From: Roseburia_C sp031555935
GTDB taxonomy: Bacteria > Bacillota > Clostridia > Lachnospirales > Lachnospiraceae
Direction: 5' to 3'
DNA: 64,000 bases
NCBI GenBank assembly: GCA_031555935.1
Contig: JAVBTX010000008.1
Span: 1-64,000, forward strand
Shown here: positions 41,906 to 51,459 of the stretch, one piece after another
Layout: each line of letters begins with the position of its first letter
Position numbering within the stretch: the first letter of the stretch is position 1
Translations under genes and position numbers: made by a program
Notes under the pieces: model-generated
Seen by the model: only the letters and a program-made list of their open reading frames with translations
Database searches by the model: none
What the model was told of the DNA's origin: nothing

Positions 41906-43147
41906 GTGAAAATACGAATGAAATGGTCTTTTATGATATTTCTCGTTGGTCTTGGCATGATGCTGGCAGGGTGTCAGAAAATGCCGGCGAGAACCGGGGA
42001 TAAGCCGCCGGTATCAGAACCGAAAACATCGCAATTGGAAATGGATACAGAGATGGATTCGGAAAATGCCGCATCGACCACGGCAGTATCAGGCTTATAT
42101 GAAATCATTGAGTGGAATACGAAAAATAGTACGATTAAGCTCTATGACTTAAAACGAGAGCGCAGGGATGACTATGCGTATGACGAGATGACGAATTTCT
42201 TGGATAAATACGGGAATCGAACAGCAATTTCCCAAATGATGCCTGGCCGAATTGTATCAATAGAGCTAACCCGTCAGACCGGACCGCTACTTAATGTTCA
42301 GATATCAGATGTGGCGTGGGAATATGATGATATCAAGCGTTTTTCAATCGATGAAGAGAAGAACATGATTATCATTGCTGATACAAAATACTATTATGAA
42401 GAAGATTTAAATGTATTTTCTGATGAGGAGCGGACGAGGTTAAGTGATATCAGTAAAAAAGACATCCTGCGGATTATCGGAATTGACAAAAAAATCTATT
42501 CCGTATCCATCACCTCGGGTCATGCAACGATACAGTTCAAAAACACCGAACTATTTGAAGGCGGCTGGTTGAGCCTAGGAACCAAAATTTACATGCAAAT
42601 CACGAAGGACATGCAGATGGAAGTAGCGGAAGGCACTTATCTATTGTCCGTTGCCAATGATGGTTATGGTGATAACAGAGAAATAACAATCAATCGTGGG
42701 GAACAATTAATCATTGACCTGGACGAGCTAAAAGGCGAAGGGCCGAAATATTGCAAGATAACCTTTGACTTAGGCATCGAAGATGCACTGGTGAAAATCG
42801 ACGGAGAATACGTTGATATCAGTGAACCAATTGAGATAAAATACGGCATCCATAAGCTCGTCATTGATGCAGAAGGGTATGAAACATGGTCTAGAAGGCT
42901 CTATGTTAATTCACCGGATGCAACCATCGAAATCCAATTGACGACCGAGGGGACTAGCAGCTCAACGGAAAACTCGACGGAAAAATCAACTGAAAAGGCA
43001 ACTGAAAAAACATCAGAAAAAAAGAGTTCCAGCAAGACCACAGAGAGTACAAGCAGTCAAGATTCTACTTGGGATTCTTCGAAGGATAGTTATATAAAGA
43101 CATTGTCAGATATTATTGACACCTTAACAGGCGGGAAATCAGACTAG
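41906..43147 (+). CDS. PEGA-domain lipoprotein
   Basis: 413 residues from a GTG at 41906. A lipobox signal (GMMLAGCQK) anchors it outside the membrane. About residues 55-260 are beta-rich repeats of unknown family (GLYEIIEWNTKNSTIKLYDL, and a KNMIIIADTKYYY segment). A PEGA domain follows at about 275-350 (GIEDALVKIDGEYVDISEPI, YGIHKLVIDAEGYETW). The last 60 residues are a Ser/Thr/Glu/Lys-rich tail (STEKSTEKATEKTSEKKSS) likely to sit in the wall. PEGA domains are thought to bind surface proteins or polymers. It lies alone between cotS and the phosphoglucomutase gene. Confidence 0.75.
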   Translation: MKIRMKWSFMIFLVGLGMMLAGCQKMPARTGDKPPVSEPKTSQLEMDTEMDSENAASTTAVSGLYEIIEWNTKNSTIKLYDLKRERRDDYAYDEMTNFLDKYGNRTAISQMMPGRIVSIELTRQTGPLLNVQISDVAWEYDDIKRFSIDEEKNMIIIADTKYYYEEDLNVFSDEERTRLSDISKKDILRIIGIDKKIYSVSITSGHATIQFKNTELFEGGWLSLGTKIYMQITKDMQMEVAEGTYLLSVANDGYGDNREITINRGEQLIIDLDELKGEGPKYCKITFDLGIEDALVKIDGEYVDISEPIEIKYGIHKLVIDAEGYETWSRRLYVNSPDATIEIQLTTEGTSSSTENSTEKSTEKATEKTSEKKSSSKTTESTSSQDSTWDSSKDSYIKTLSDIIDTLTGGKSD

Positions 43148-43209
43148 ATACAAAAAATCTAAGGCTGGTTTAAGTATATTAGTGTTATTGAATTATAGGA
43201 GGAAGAAAT

Positions 43210-44943
43210 ATGAGTTACAAAGAAATGTATGAATCATGGTTGGCAAATGAGTATTTTGATGAGGCAACTAAGGCAGAATTAAAAGCAATTGCCGGGGATG
43301 AAAAAGAGATCGAAGATCGCTTTTATCGGGAACTGGAATTTGGCACGGCAGGACTTCGCGGGGTCATCGGAGCAGGAACCAATCGCATGAACATCTACAC
43401 CGTGCGTAAGGCGACTCAGGGTCTGGCAAATTACATCAAGAAGGTACAAGCTGAGAGCAAAGGCGTCGCAATCGCATACGATTCCCGCCGGATGTCACCG
43501 GAATTTGCCGATGAAGCAGCACTTTGCCTGGCCGCAAACGGCATCAAAGCATATGTATTTGAAAGCTTACGCCCAACACCGGAATTATCCTATGCCGTTA
43601 GATATTTGAAGTGTATCGCGGGAATTAACATAACTGCCAGCCATAATCCGCCAGAATATAATGGCTATAAAGTATATTGGGAGGATGGCGCGCAGATAAC
43701 ACCACCTCACGATAGTGGAATCATGGATGAGGTATTAAACGTAACCGATTATAATACCGTAAAAACCATGTCGCTTGCAGATGCTAAGGCGGCCGGAATG
43801 TATGAGACAATCGGTGCCAACATTGACGACCCATACATTGCCGAACTGAAAAAATTAGTCGTTCATCAGGATGCCATTGATGCCGTAGCATCGGAACTAA
43901 AAATTGTTTATTCACCGCTTCATGGAACTGGCAACATCCCGGTTCGCCGCGTGTTAAAAGAATTAGGCTTTGAAAATGTCTATGTTGTCCCAGAGCAGGA
44001 GCTGCCAGATGGTGAGTTCCCAACCGTAAGCTATCCGAATCCAGAGGCGGAAGAAGCATTTGCCCTAGGCCTTAAGTTAGCCAAAGAAGTGGATGCCGAT
44101 TTAGTATTGGCAACTGACCCGGATGCAGACCGCTTAGGTGTTTATGTAAAAGATGCAAAGACCGGTGAATATCATACCCTGACTGGAAATATGTCAGGCT
44201 GTTTAATCGGCGATTATATCATTGGCCAGAAAAAAGAATTAGAAGGATTGCCAGCCGATGGCGCATTTATAAAATCAATCGTATCAACGAATATGGCTGA
44301 TGCAATTGCGAAATACTATGGTATCGAGTTAATCGAAGTATTAACCGGCTTCAAATTTATCGGACAGAAAATATTAGAATTTGAAAATACCGGCAAAGGA
44401 ACCTACTTGTTTGGAATGGAAGAAAGCTATGGCTGTCTGACCGGAACCTATGCCAGAGATAAAGATGCCATCGTAGCATCAATGGCACTTTGTGAAGCAG
44501 CCGCATATTACAAGACCAAGGGCATGACCCTTTGGGATGCCATGATAGCAATGTATGAAAAATATGGCTACTACAAAGACCATGTAGAGTCCATTACTCT
44601 AAAAGGAATTGAAGGACTTGCCAAGATAAAAGAAATTATGGACACCTTAAGACGTGATACCCTCACCGAAATTGGCGGTACCAAGGTGCTGAAGGTACGT
44701 GATTATGCCAATGATACCATCACCGATTTGGCGAGCGGCCAGGTAGAAACAACCGGGCTGCCAGGTTCAAATGTACTGTACTATGAACTAGAGGATGAAG
44801 CGTGGGTATGCGTCAGACCATCCGGCACAGAACCAAAGGTAAAATTCTACATTGGAGTGAAAGGAAACTCCATGACAGAGGCCGAAAACAAGTACGAAGG
44901 ACTCGGAAAATCCATACTCGATAAGATAAATGCAATGATATAA
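43210..44943 (+). CDS. Phospho-sugar mutase (alpha-phosphoglucomutase)
   Basis: 577 residues, ATG after GGAGG. It has FGTAGLRG near the N-terminus, the phosphoserine loop ITASHNPPEYNGYKVYW (Ser144), the metal-binding loop ATDPDADRLGVYV, the sugar-binding loop FGMEESYGCLTG and the C-terminal phosphate-binding RPSGTEPKVKFYI. It interconverts glucose 1- and 6-phosphate, or mannose analogues, supplying precursors for glycans. Length and motifs fit the PgcA-type enzymes of Firmicutes. Confidence 0.93.
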   Translation: MSYKEMYESWLANEYFDEATKAELKAIAGDEKEIEDRFYRELEFGTAGLRGVIGAGTNRMNIYTVRKATQGLANYIKKVQAESKGVAIAYDSRRMSPEFADEAALCLAANGIKAYVFESLRPTPELSYAVRYLKCIAGINITASHNPPEYNGYKVYWEDGAQITPPHDSGIMDEVLNVTDYNTVKTMSLADAKAAGMYETIGANIDDPYIAELKKLVVHQDAIDAVASELKIVYSPLHGTGNIPVRRVLKELGFENVYVVPEQELPDGEFPTVSYPNPEAEEAFALGLKLAKEVDADLVLATDPDADRLGVYVKDAKTGEYHTLTGNMSGCLIGDYIIGQKKELEGLPADGAFIKSIVSTNMADAIAKYYGIELIEVLTGFKFIGQKILEFENTGKGTYLFGMEESYGCLTGTYARDKDAIVASMALCEAAAYYKTKGMTLWDAMIAMYEKYGYYKDHVESITLKGIEGLAKIKEIMDTLRRDTLTEIGGTKVLKVRDYANDTITDLASGQVETTGLPGSNVLYYELEDEAWVCVRPSGTEPKVKFYIGVKGNSMTEAENKYEGLGKSILDKINAMI

Positions 44944-44963
44944 GCAGTATTTACCAAAATTCC

Positions 44964-44992
44964 TTGACAAATAAGGTGAAAACAAGTATAAA
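44964..44992 (+). promoter_or_regulatory. HU gene promoter
   Basis: TTGACA (44964-44969), exactly 17 bp, TATAAA (44987-44992). A 5' leader of about 65 nt follows before GAGGAGG. Confidence 0.75.
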
Positions 44993-45064
44993 TATATTCG
45001 TAGGTAATCTTAGAGAGTGTAGACCTCAAGAAGAAAATTAAATATCCAGAGGAGGAATTTTAAC

Positions 45065-45340
45065 ATGAACAAAGCAGAATTAGTATCAGCAATGGCTGAG
45101 AAAACAGCATTATCCAAAAAAGACGCAGAGGCAGCTTTAAAAGCATTGACAGATGTAGTTGCTGAAGAGTTAAAGAAAGGTGAGAAAATCCAGTTAGTAG
45201 GATTCGGAACTTTCGAAGTTTCTGAAAGAGCTGCTAGAACAGGAAGAAATCCTCAGACCGGCGCTGAAATGACAATTCCAGCTTCTAAAGCTCCTAAATT
45301 TAAAGCAGGAAAAGCTTTAAAAGATATGATCAACGCTTAA
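45065..45340 (+). CDS. hup: HU-family DNA-binding protein
   Basis: 91 residues, beginning MNKAELVSAMAEKTALSKKD. It has the GFGTFEVSERAARTGRNPQT beta-arm segment and a C-terminal AGKALKDMI. It is a nucleoid-associated protein that bends DNA without strong sequence preference. It heads the conserved HU - S4 - yabP - yabQ - divIC order. Confidence 0.95.
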   Translation: MNKAELVSAMAEKTALSKKDAEAALKALTDVVAEELKKGEKIQLVGFGTFEVSERAARTGRNPQTGAEMTIPASKAPKFKAGKALKDMINA

Positions 45341-45399
45341 TTTCAATTATGTGAGATCAAAGGGTGCGGTGGAGACAGAGTTTAATTTCTGTTTTCGCG

Positions 45400-45482
45400 C
45401 ACTCTTTTTATTGGACGTTTTTTCAATAAAAAGAGTGTACCCTTAAATAAATGCATTTCCCAATAAAAAGGGTGTACCCTTA
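45400..45482. repeat. Inverted plus direct repeats between HU and S4 genes
   Basis: CACTCTTTTTATTG (45400-45413) is the exact reverse complement of CAATAAAAAGAGTG (45424-45437), with a 10-nt loop ending in T6. The right arm is part of a 22-nt block, CAATAAAAAGAGTGTACCCT plus TA, repeated at 45461-45482 with one change. The first hairpin probably terminates the HU transcript. The extra direct copy is unexplained. Confidence 0.7.
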
Positions 45483-45520
45483 ACATGGATGTATTAATTT
45501 CTTCTCGGGAGGTAAAATAG

Positions 45521-45760
45521 ATGAGATTAGATAAATTTTTAAAAGTATCAAGATTAATAAAACGGCGGACTATCGCCAACGAGGCTTGTGATGCTGGACG
45601 CGTGATGGTAAATGGCAAACCGGCTAAGGCATCAGTAAGCGTCAAAGTAGGTGATGTCATCGAGATTGTCTTTGGTACCAAAACAGTCAAGGTTGAAGTG
45701 CTTGATATCCAAGACACAACCAAGAAGGATGAAGCGAAAGAACTATTTAAATATCTGTAG
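45521..45760 (+). CDS. rqcP: S4-domain RNA-binding protein (RqcP/YabO-like)
   Basis: 79 residues, ATG after GGGAGG. Almost the whole protein is one S4 RNA-binding domain: MRLDKFLKVSRLIKRRTIAN, EACDAGRVMVNGKPAKAS, VKVGDVIEIVFG. Size and position (between HU and yabP) match YabO, renamed RqcP, which acts with RqcH on stalled 50S subunits to add C-terminal alanine tails. The symbol is by synteny and length. Confidence 0.85.
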   Translation: MRLDKFLKVSRLIKRRTIANEACDAGRVMVNGKPAKASVSVKVGDVIEIVFGTKTVKVEVLDIQDTTKKDEAKELFKYL

Positions 45761-45839
45761 CATTCATAAAATAGAAAGTCTGCTAATATACTTAATGAAG
45801 GACGAACATAATTCATAAGTAGTTAGGAGGCTTTTTATA

Positions 45840-46124
45840 ATGGAAGAAAATAAGCCGATGAAGGTACATAAGGTACTTTTGTCAAATCGTAAAACCGGAA
45901 ATTTCAGTGGAGTCATAGATGTACTATCCTTTGATGTGGGGGAAATTCTGCTAGAAACCGAGCAGGGGATGTTACTAATCAAGGGAAATGACCTTCACGT
46001 AAACCGTCTCAGTCTCGAAAAAGGTGAAATAGATGTAGCAGGCCGAATCGACAGTTTGAATTATTCAGAGGTAAATAACTATGCAAAATCGGCAGAATCA
46101 TTTTTCGGAAGGCTGTTTAAATGA
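45840..46124 (+). CDS. yabP: Sporulation protein YabP
   Basis: 94 residues, ATG after AGGAGG. It has the YabP/YqfC core: VLLSNRKTGNFSGVIDVLSF, ILLETEQGMLLIKGNDLHV, LEKGEIDVAGRIDSLNYSE. It is needed for spore cortex/coat formation in the mother cell. The stop overlaps the yabQ start (ATGATGAG). Confidence 0.92.
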   Translation: MEENKPMKVHKVLLSNRKTGNFSGVIDVLSFDVGEILLETEQGMLLIKGNDLHVNRLSLEKGEIDVAGRIDSLNYSEVNNYAKSAESFFGRLFK

Positions 46125-46576
46125 TGAGTGTCAGTGAAAGTATCTTGACAGAAGCAGATTTTTTTGCCATCTCAATTTTGTCAGGATGCTTTATGGTATT
46201 TGTGTATGATGCCTTGCGGGTATTTCGGCGCCTCATCCGGCACGGCGTGGTCTGGGTAGCAATCGAGGACATATTGTATTGGGTATCCTGCGCACTGCTG
46301 ATATTTGCCATGCTGTATCAGAAAAACGATGGCTTGATACGTGGTTTTGCAATCGCTGGAATCGTCGTTGGAATGCTGGTGTACAATCACTTTATCAGTC
46401 CCCGGGTCGTGAAAGGAATCGTCTTTTTAGTACAATGGTTAATCAAGATATTTACATTTCCCATTCGCTTTCTAGTCGGAAAATTGAAAAAGCCGGTGGG
46501 ACGTTTGCATAAAAAAGCAAAAAAGCTATTGAAAAAAACCTACAAAATAGTTAAAATGGGTTTATGTAAACATTAA
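46121..46576 (+). CDS. yabQ: Spore cortex protein YabQ
   Basis: 151 residues, overlapping yabP by four bases. Three or four membrane helices occur in residues 12-110 (FFAISILSGCFMVFVYDALR, WVAIEDILYWVSCALLIFAM, the GFAIAGIVVGMLVYN region and KGIVFLVQWLIKIF). A very basic C-terminal tail (KLKKPVGRLHKKAKKLLKKT) follows. Position, length and topology match YabQ, which sits in the outer forespore membrane and is required for the cortex. Confidence 0.9.
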   Translation: MMSVSESILTEADFFAISILSGCFMVFVYDALRVFRRLIRHGVVWVAIEDILYWVSCALLIFAMLYQKNDGLIRGFAIAGIVVGMLVYNHFISPRVVKGIVFLVQWLIKIFTFPIRFLVGKLKKPVGRLHKKAKKLLKKTYKIVKMGLCKH

Positions 46577-46594
46577 ACTCGCTAGGAGTAGATA

Positions 46595-46900
46595 ATGCGT
46601 AGAAGAACAAGAAGAAACAAATACAACAATCGAATGGGTAAATTGTGCATCACACTGATGGTATTAACACTGTTGGGCGTGATGTCTGTTCAGATTGTGG
46701 GATTATATCAAAAAGACCAGGCCTATGCCGCACAGGAAAAAGACCTGACCGAGCGGCTTGCCGATGAAACCGAACGGCAGGCAGATTTGGTAGAATACGA
46801 AAAATATGTCCATTCCCAAGAGTACGTTGAGGATGCCGCCAAGAGCAAGCTGGGCATGGTATATGATAATGAAATAGTCTTTAAAGAGGAAAAAGAATAA
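46595..46900 (+). CDS. divIC: Septum formation initiator (DivIC/FtsB family)
   Basis: 101 residues. A basic N-terminus (MRRRTRRNKYNNRM) is followed by one membrane helix (about 17-38) and an external coiled coil (LTERLADETERQADLVEYEK) ending with the family's AKSKLGMVYDNEIVF. It is a divisome component working with FtsL and DivIB. It closes the first half of the conserved cluster. Confidence 0.9.
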   Translation: MRRRTRRNKYNNRMGKLCITLMVLTLLGVMSVQIVGLYQKDQAYAAQEKDLTERLADETERQADLVEYEKYVHSQEYVEDAAKSKLGMVYDNEIVFKEEKE

Positions 46901-46914
46901 GCAGTGAAAAGATG

Positions 46915-46952
46915 TCACTGTAACAGAACAATAATCTGTTACAGTGATTTGT
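46915..46952 (+). terminator. Rho-independent terminator after divIC
   Basis: A 13-bp perfect stem, TCACTGTAACAGA (46915-46927) with TCTGTTACAGTGA (46935-46947), then a T-rich tail. It ends the sporulation/division operon before the inserted surface-protein gene. Confidence 0.85.
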
Positions 46953-47053
46953 TTTTATAGAAATCTATAAAAATGAATTTTTTTCTTTCAAAAGATTTAG
47001 ATTGTGTTATAAATATAGTATGTAGTAAAAAGTAACGCAGGAGGAGAAAAAGG

Positions 47054-48118
47054 ATGACAACGAAAAGAAAAATAACCTTAAAACTAATTGCCTGGGCACT
47101 AACAATTGCCTTACTCACCGGTGTGATACCGACCGGTCTGCTCGGGACGAGAGAAACGTTCGATGCGAACTTAATGTTCGATACGAACTTAATGTTCGAT
47201 ACGACCGTAACAGTAATGGCAGCAGATGCAGAAACAGATGCAAACTTCCCGACAGACAATGGGAACGGCAGTGAGACATTACCGTTTGTGATTACAACCG
47301 CGGCAGAGCTGGCGAAGCTGGCTGCGTTGGTAAATGCAAATAATGCAGCGTATAATGCGGCATGTTATCGGCTTGGAGACGATATTGACCTAAGCAGCAT
47401 CAACAACTGGACACCAATCGGAAGCGATACTTACCCATTCAAAGGTACGTTTGACGGTGCTGGTAAGACCATTCGCAATGTAACCATCAATGATTCTAAT
47501 GGCTACGCGCAAGGCTTATTTGGACAAACGAACGGAGCAGCGATTGCCAATCTTGGTGTTACTGATGTGGCGTTAACAATAGGAAGCAGGTCTGGCGGCA
47601 TAGTAGGCTGGTTAGAGAACAGCAGCATTACAAATTGCTACACAACTGGTTCTGTAAGTGGACATCAAGTGGTAGGTGGTATTGCCGGAATGGTTTATAC
47701 AGATTGTGATATTACAAATTGCTATTCAACCTGTAATGTAAGCGGAAGTAGTTACGGTGTGGGTGGTATTGCCGGACATGTTTACACAAATTGTAAGATT
47801 ACGAACTGCTATTCAACCGGTAATATTCATAGCGATACAAATGGGGCCGGAGGTATTGCCGGATTTCTAGACTATAGCAGTGTTTTAAACTGCTACGCAA
47901 CTGGAGCAATTAGCGGAGCTACTAAGGTTGGGGGCATAGTTGGCAATTCATCCTATGGTACGGTATCAAACTGTGCTGCCCTGAACGAAAAAGTAGCAGA
48001 AACAACCTCTGATGCCGGTCGTGTTGTCGGCGATGACTGGTTATTAAAGTCAACAATGTCAAACAACGCCGCATATAACGGGATTTTAAATAAAGATGAT
48101 ACAAAACATGGAGTGTAA
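47054..48118 (+). CDS. GLUG-repeat surface protein, N-terminal part (frameshifted)
   Basis: 354 residues, ATG after AGGAGG. A signal peptide (LIAWALTIALLTGVIP) is followed by an 18-bp tandem repeat near 47159-47210 (NLMFDT twice). Residues about 70-340 are GLUG-type beta-helix repeats: GTFDGAGKTIRNVTI, then several GGIAG/GGIVG units, each followed by ITNCYSTG-like blades. The frame ends at 48116-48118 inside a sequence that should continue as TTW-type GLUG closing text. The other frame carries on with WSVKEANKINGFDINKL, so this and the next entry are one gene of about 1,310 codons split by a single-base shift near the AAAA tract at 48105-48108. Confidence 0.85.
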   Translation: MTTKRKITLKLIAWALTIALLTGVIPTGLLGTRETFDANLMFDTNLMFDTTVTVMAADAETDANFPTDNGNGSETLPFVITTAAELAKLAALVNANNAAYNAACYRLGDDIDLSSINNWTPIGSDTYPFKGTFDGAGKTIRNVTINDSNGYAQGLFGQTNGAAIANLGVTDVALTIGSRSGGIVGWLENSSITNCYTTGSVSGHQVVGGIAGMVYTDCDITNCYSTCNVSGSSYGVGGIAGHVYTNCKITNCYSTGNIHSDTNGAGGIAGFLDYSSVLNCYATGAISGATKVGGIVGNSSYGTVSNCAALNEKVAETTSDAGRVVGDDWLLKSTMSNNAAYNGILNKDDTKHGV

Positions 48119-48156
48119 AAGAAGCCAATAAAATAAATGGATTTGACATAAATAAA

Positions 48157-50988
48157 TTGCAAGCAGTAACGCCATCCTTCTGGGACGTTGCCATGAACTG
48201 GACATCGCCATGGATATGCACAGAGGGAAAACTCCCGGTACTGGCTGCTAATCAGGACGGTACAATTCCAACACATCTTGAAAGAACAGCATTGACAGAC
48301 AATCATATTTCATTTGACACAGATACACTCACATACACGGGCAAATTGCAGATACCAAATGTGGAAGAAACCATTCAAAGTAACACACTTATAGAAAACG
48401 AGGATTACAGTTATCAGATAATCAGTGTAGATAACAAAGCGGAAGGCACAAGCGCGGGGATAAATATTGGAACAGTAACCGTTGAAATTACAGGAGAAGG
48501 AAATTATAGTGGTACCGTAACAAAAACATACTCCATTAACAAGATACCTGCAACCGGAATGAACCAAATCAAAGTGGTTGGGATACTTGATAAGGCAAAA
48601 AACTATATCTTTGATTTAAAGACATTGCTGCCGGGTATTGCGGAGGGTGCTGTTCCGTTCACAAACCTTACCTACCATCCATCCATAAAAAGTAACAGTG
48701 ATGACATTTTAGATGAGCTGAACTATGTTTCCGGTGATACCCTCATTATTCCGGCAAAGGCTATTTTAAGTGTAGGAAAAACAGCAGTGATAGAAGTGGA
48801 GATATCGAGTGATTACCATGAGACATTTACCGCCGCAATCACAGTGAACAGTATTGAAAAAGAAGTAATCAGCATCAGCGGATTATCGGCACAGAATGGT
48901 ACATATGACAAAACGGCGCATAGCGGCTATACAGGAGCGGCTGTTTTCAGTAAAGAACCAGCCGATAAAACCCTCACCGTCAACTATGCCGGAAGAGCCG
49001 GAACCGTTTATGAAAAAAGCGCTGAAGCACCTGTAAATGTCGGAGATTATACCGTCACCCTTACACTTGAGGATGATGATGATTATACTTGTACATGGAA
49101 CGCAGATTTCACCATCGAAAAGAAAACGCTCACATGGAATCAGGATGGTGTTGTGAATTCCAAGAATTACGATGGAACCAATACGGCAGAGGTTACCACA
49201 GAACCTACCCTAAACGGCATTTGCGAAGGGGACAATGTTACCGTCAATGCCGGTACTGCAGCCTTTGACAGCGTAGATGCAGGAGCCAGCGTTAGCATTA
49301 CAGCGACAGGTTATGGAATAACTGACCAAACCGGTAACTATGATGCCCCAGCGTTACAGCCTGTCTTTGCCGATGCCGCAATCATCGCAAAAACACTTAC
49401 CATTACCGATGTAACCGCAACAACTCGCACCTATGACGGAACAACAGCAGTAGACCTAAGCGGCGGCGAGCTGTTCGGTGTACTGCCAGCCGATGAAGGA
49501 TCGGTTGGTTTCACACTTGGAAGTGGTGAAATGGATGATAAAGATGTCGGTGATGGAAAAGTCGTAACAACGAATATCCTCCTAACCGGCAGCGAAGCAG
49601 GTAACTATACCTTGACCCAGCCAACCGATGTTACCGTTTCGATTACCGCCCGACCGGTAACCATCACCGGACTATCAGCCAGCGATAAGGTACATGATGG
49701 AACGACGGACACAGTAGTAACCGGTACGGCAGTAATAGATGGTAAAATTGATGGCGATGACTTAACCGTAGAAGCTGGCACCGCCGCCTTCGATAGTGCT
49801 GACAAGGGCAAAGACAAGACCGTAACCTTTTCCGGCTACACCCTATCCGGTGATGATGCAAGGAATTATGAGCTGTCAGCCCAGCCAGCCGATGTAACAG
49901 CAAACATCAAAATAGGTCTTACAATTATAGGTGTAGCCGCAGTTACTCGCAGCTACGACGGTACCACCAATGTGACCTTAACCGGCGGAACCTTAGTCGG
50001 TGTTGATGACGACGCTAACGTGGAATTTAACCTCGGCACCGGAACCATCGCAGACAAAAACGTCGGCACAAATAAGACCGTTACCACCAACATCACCCTA
50101 ACCGGGGATGATAGCGATGATTACATTTTGACCCAGCCAACCAATGTTACCGTTACGATTACCGCCAGAGGGGTAACCATCACCGGACTATCAGCCAGCA
50201 GCAAGGTACACGATGGCACCACCAAAGCCAGCATAACCGGAACCGCAGTGCTCAATGGAAAAATCGCAGGCGACAACCTGACTGTAATAAATGGAACCGC
50301 CGCCTTTGACAATGCGAATGCCGGCACCGGCAAGACCGTCATCTTCAGCGGCTTCTCCCTATCCGGAACCGACGCCGGCAACTACACCTTGTCAGCGCAG
50401 CCGGCCAGCGTGAAAGCCAACATCACAGCAAAGCCAATCGTCAAGACCAACCAGACCATCACGGCGAAGAACTTCACCAAGGCATACGGTGATAAGGCCT
50501 TTAACCTAGGTGCAAAGTGCAGCGTATCAAGTACGAAGCTAACCTATACATCAAACAATAAAGCGGTTTGTACCATATCCTCCACCGGCAAAATAACGAT
50601 AAAAGGAACCGGCAAAGCCACCATCACCATCACCGCTCCGGGCAGTGAGAAGTACAATAAGGCAACCAAGAAAATCACCATCAAGGTCAGCCCGAAAAAG
50701 CCAACGCTGTCCAGTGTTAAAACGCCAAAGACGAAACAGGTCGCCGTTACATGGAAGAAAGACACCAGAGCAACCGGCTATGAAGTGCAGATTTCCACGA
50801 AAAGCAACTTCAAATCGGGAAACAAATCAAAGGTGATAACCAGCAACAAGAACAACACCATCACCTACACGTTTACCAAGCTGAAAAAAGGAACGACCTA
50901 CTATGGTCACGTCCGCGCTTATAAAACAATCGATGGCAAGAAGGTATATGGTGCTTGGTCGGCAATGAAGAAAGTGAAGTGTAAGTAA
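48157..50988 (+). CDS. Surface protein, C-terminal part: YDG/MBG-like repeats and Fn3 (frameshifted)
   Basis: 943 open codons without a ribosome binding site or signal peptide, continuing the preceding gene after the frameshift. It closes the GLUG domain (WICTEGKLPVLAAN) and has an Ig-like region (about 50-260). YDG/MBG-type repeats follow (TRTYDGTTAVDLSGG, GNYTLTQPTDVTVSITARPV, KVHDGTTKASITGTAVLNGK), recurring about every 80 residues. The end is a basic bacterial Ig-like stretch (about 760-840) and a fibronectin type III domain (TKQVAVTWKKDTRATGYEVQ, YYGHVRAYKTIDGKKVYGAW). There is no LPXTG or SLH anchor. Probably an exported adhesin-like protein if the frame is restored. Confidence 0.8.
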   Translation: MQAVTPSFWDVAMNWTSPWICTEGKLPVLAANQDGTIPTHLERTALTDNHISFDTDTLTYTGKLQIPNVEETIQSNTLIENEDYSYQIISVDNKAEGTSAGINIGTVTVEITGEGNYSGTVTKTYSINKIPATGMNQIKVVGILDKAKNYIFDLKTLLPGIAEGAVPFTNLTYHPSIKSNSDDILDELNYVSGDTLIIPAKAILSVGKTAVIEVEISSDYHETFTAAITVNSIEKEVISISGLSAQNGTYDKTAHSGYTGAAVFSKEPADKTLTVNYAGRAGTVYEKSAEAPVNVGDYTVTLTLEDDDDYTCTWNADFTIEKKTLTWNQDGVVNSKNYDGTNTAEVTTEPTLNGICEGDNVTVNAGTAAFDSVDAGASVSITATGYGITDQTGNYDAPALQPVFADAAIIAKTLTITDVTATTRTYDGTTAVDLSGGELFGVLPADEGSVGFTLGSGEMDDKDVGDGKVVTTNILLTGSEAGNYTLTQPTDVTVSITARPVTITGLSASDKVHDGTTDTVVTGTAVIDGKIDGDDLTVEAGTAAFDSADKGKDKTVTFSGYTLSGDDARNYELSAQPADVTANIKIGLTIIGVAAVTRSYDGTTNVTLTGGTLVGVDDDANVEFNLGTGTIADKNVGTNKTVTTNITLTGDDSDDYILTQPTNVTVTITARGVTITGLSASSKVHDGTTKASITGTAVLNGKIAGDNLTVINGTAAFDNANAGTGKTVIFSGFSLSGTDAGNYTLSAQPASVKANITAKPIVKTNQTITAKNFTKAYGDKAFNLGAKCSVSSTKLTYTSNNKAVCTISSTGKITIKGTGKATITITAPGSEKYNKATKKITIKVSPKKPTLSSVKTPKTKQVAVTWKKDTRATGYEVQISTKSNFKSGNKSKVITSNKNNTITYTFTKLKKGTTYYGHVRAYKTIDGKKVYGAWSAMKKVKCK

Positions 50989-51084
50989 TAAATATAAGTT
51001 AAAAATGTAAGTTAAAAAGATATCAAATGTATTTTTAACAGTTAGATGAAATTATAGAATAACGTGTGATTCGAAGAAAGAAAG

Positions 51085-51117
51085 CAAGCAATAGGTGAGC
51101 GCATTACCTATTGCTTG
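51085..51117 (+). terminator. Rho-independent terminator after the surface protein
   Basis: A 12-bp perfect stem, CAAGCAATAGGT (51085-51096) with ACCTATTGCTTG (51106-51117), then TTTC. The remaining gap to 51460 is AT-rich and holds nothing else I can support. Confidence 0.75.
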
Positions 51118-51459
51118 TTTCATCTGGCTGTTTTCTTTTGCTGCGTTAGCATAAGTTGTTTGGCCAATCTTGAGTAAAAAACGTTGTTGCCATTTAGGCA
51201 ATGAAATGCTATACTTTTACCCAAGATCATAGAACGCATTCGCGGTTCTATTTTCTAATGACAATTCGTCAAATATTTCTCGAACAAAAACAAATGAATA
51301 TGTTGCCGCTTGCATAAAAACGTAAGGAAAGTATGGTTTTTTGTATTCGAACGTGCTATGATACATATAAGTGAATTGTAGTAATCTACATTCGCATGAA
51401 ATCCTTTTCTGATTTTATACAGCCAGCAACATGCAACGCACAGGAAAGGAAACTATTTT

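Noticed and set aside
50121..50381. Minus-strand frames opposite the surface-protein repeats
   Set aside because: They are mirror frames of a repetitive, strongly biased coding sequence and have no start signals.
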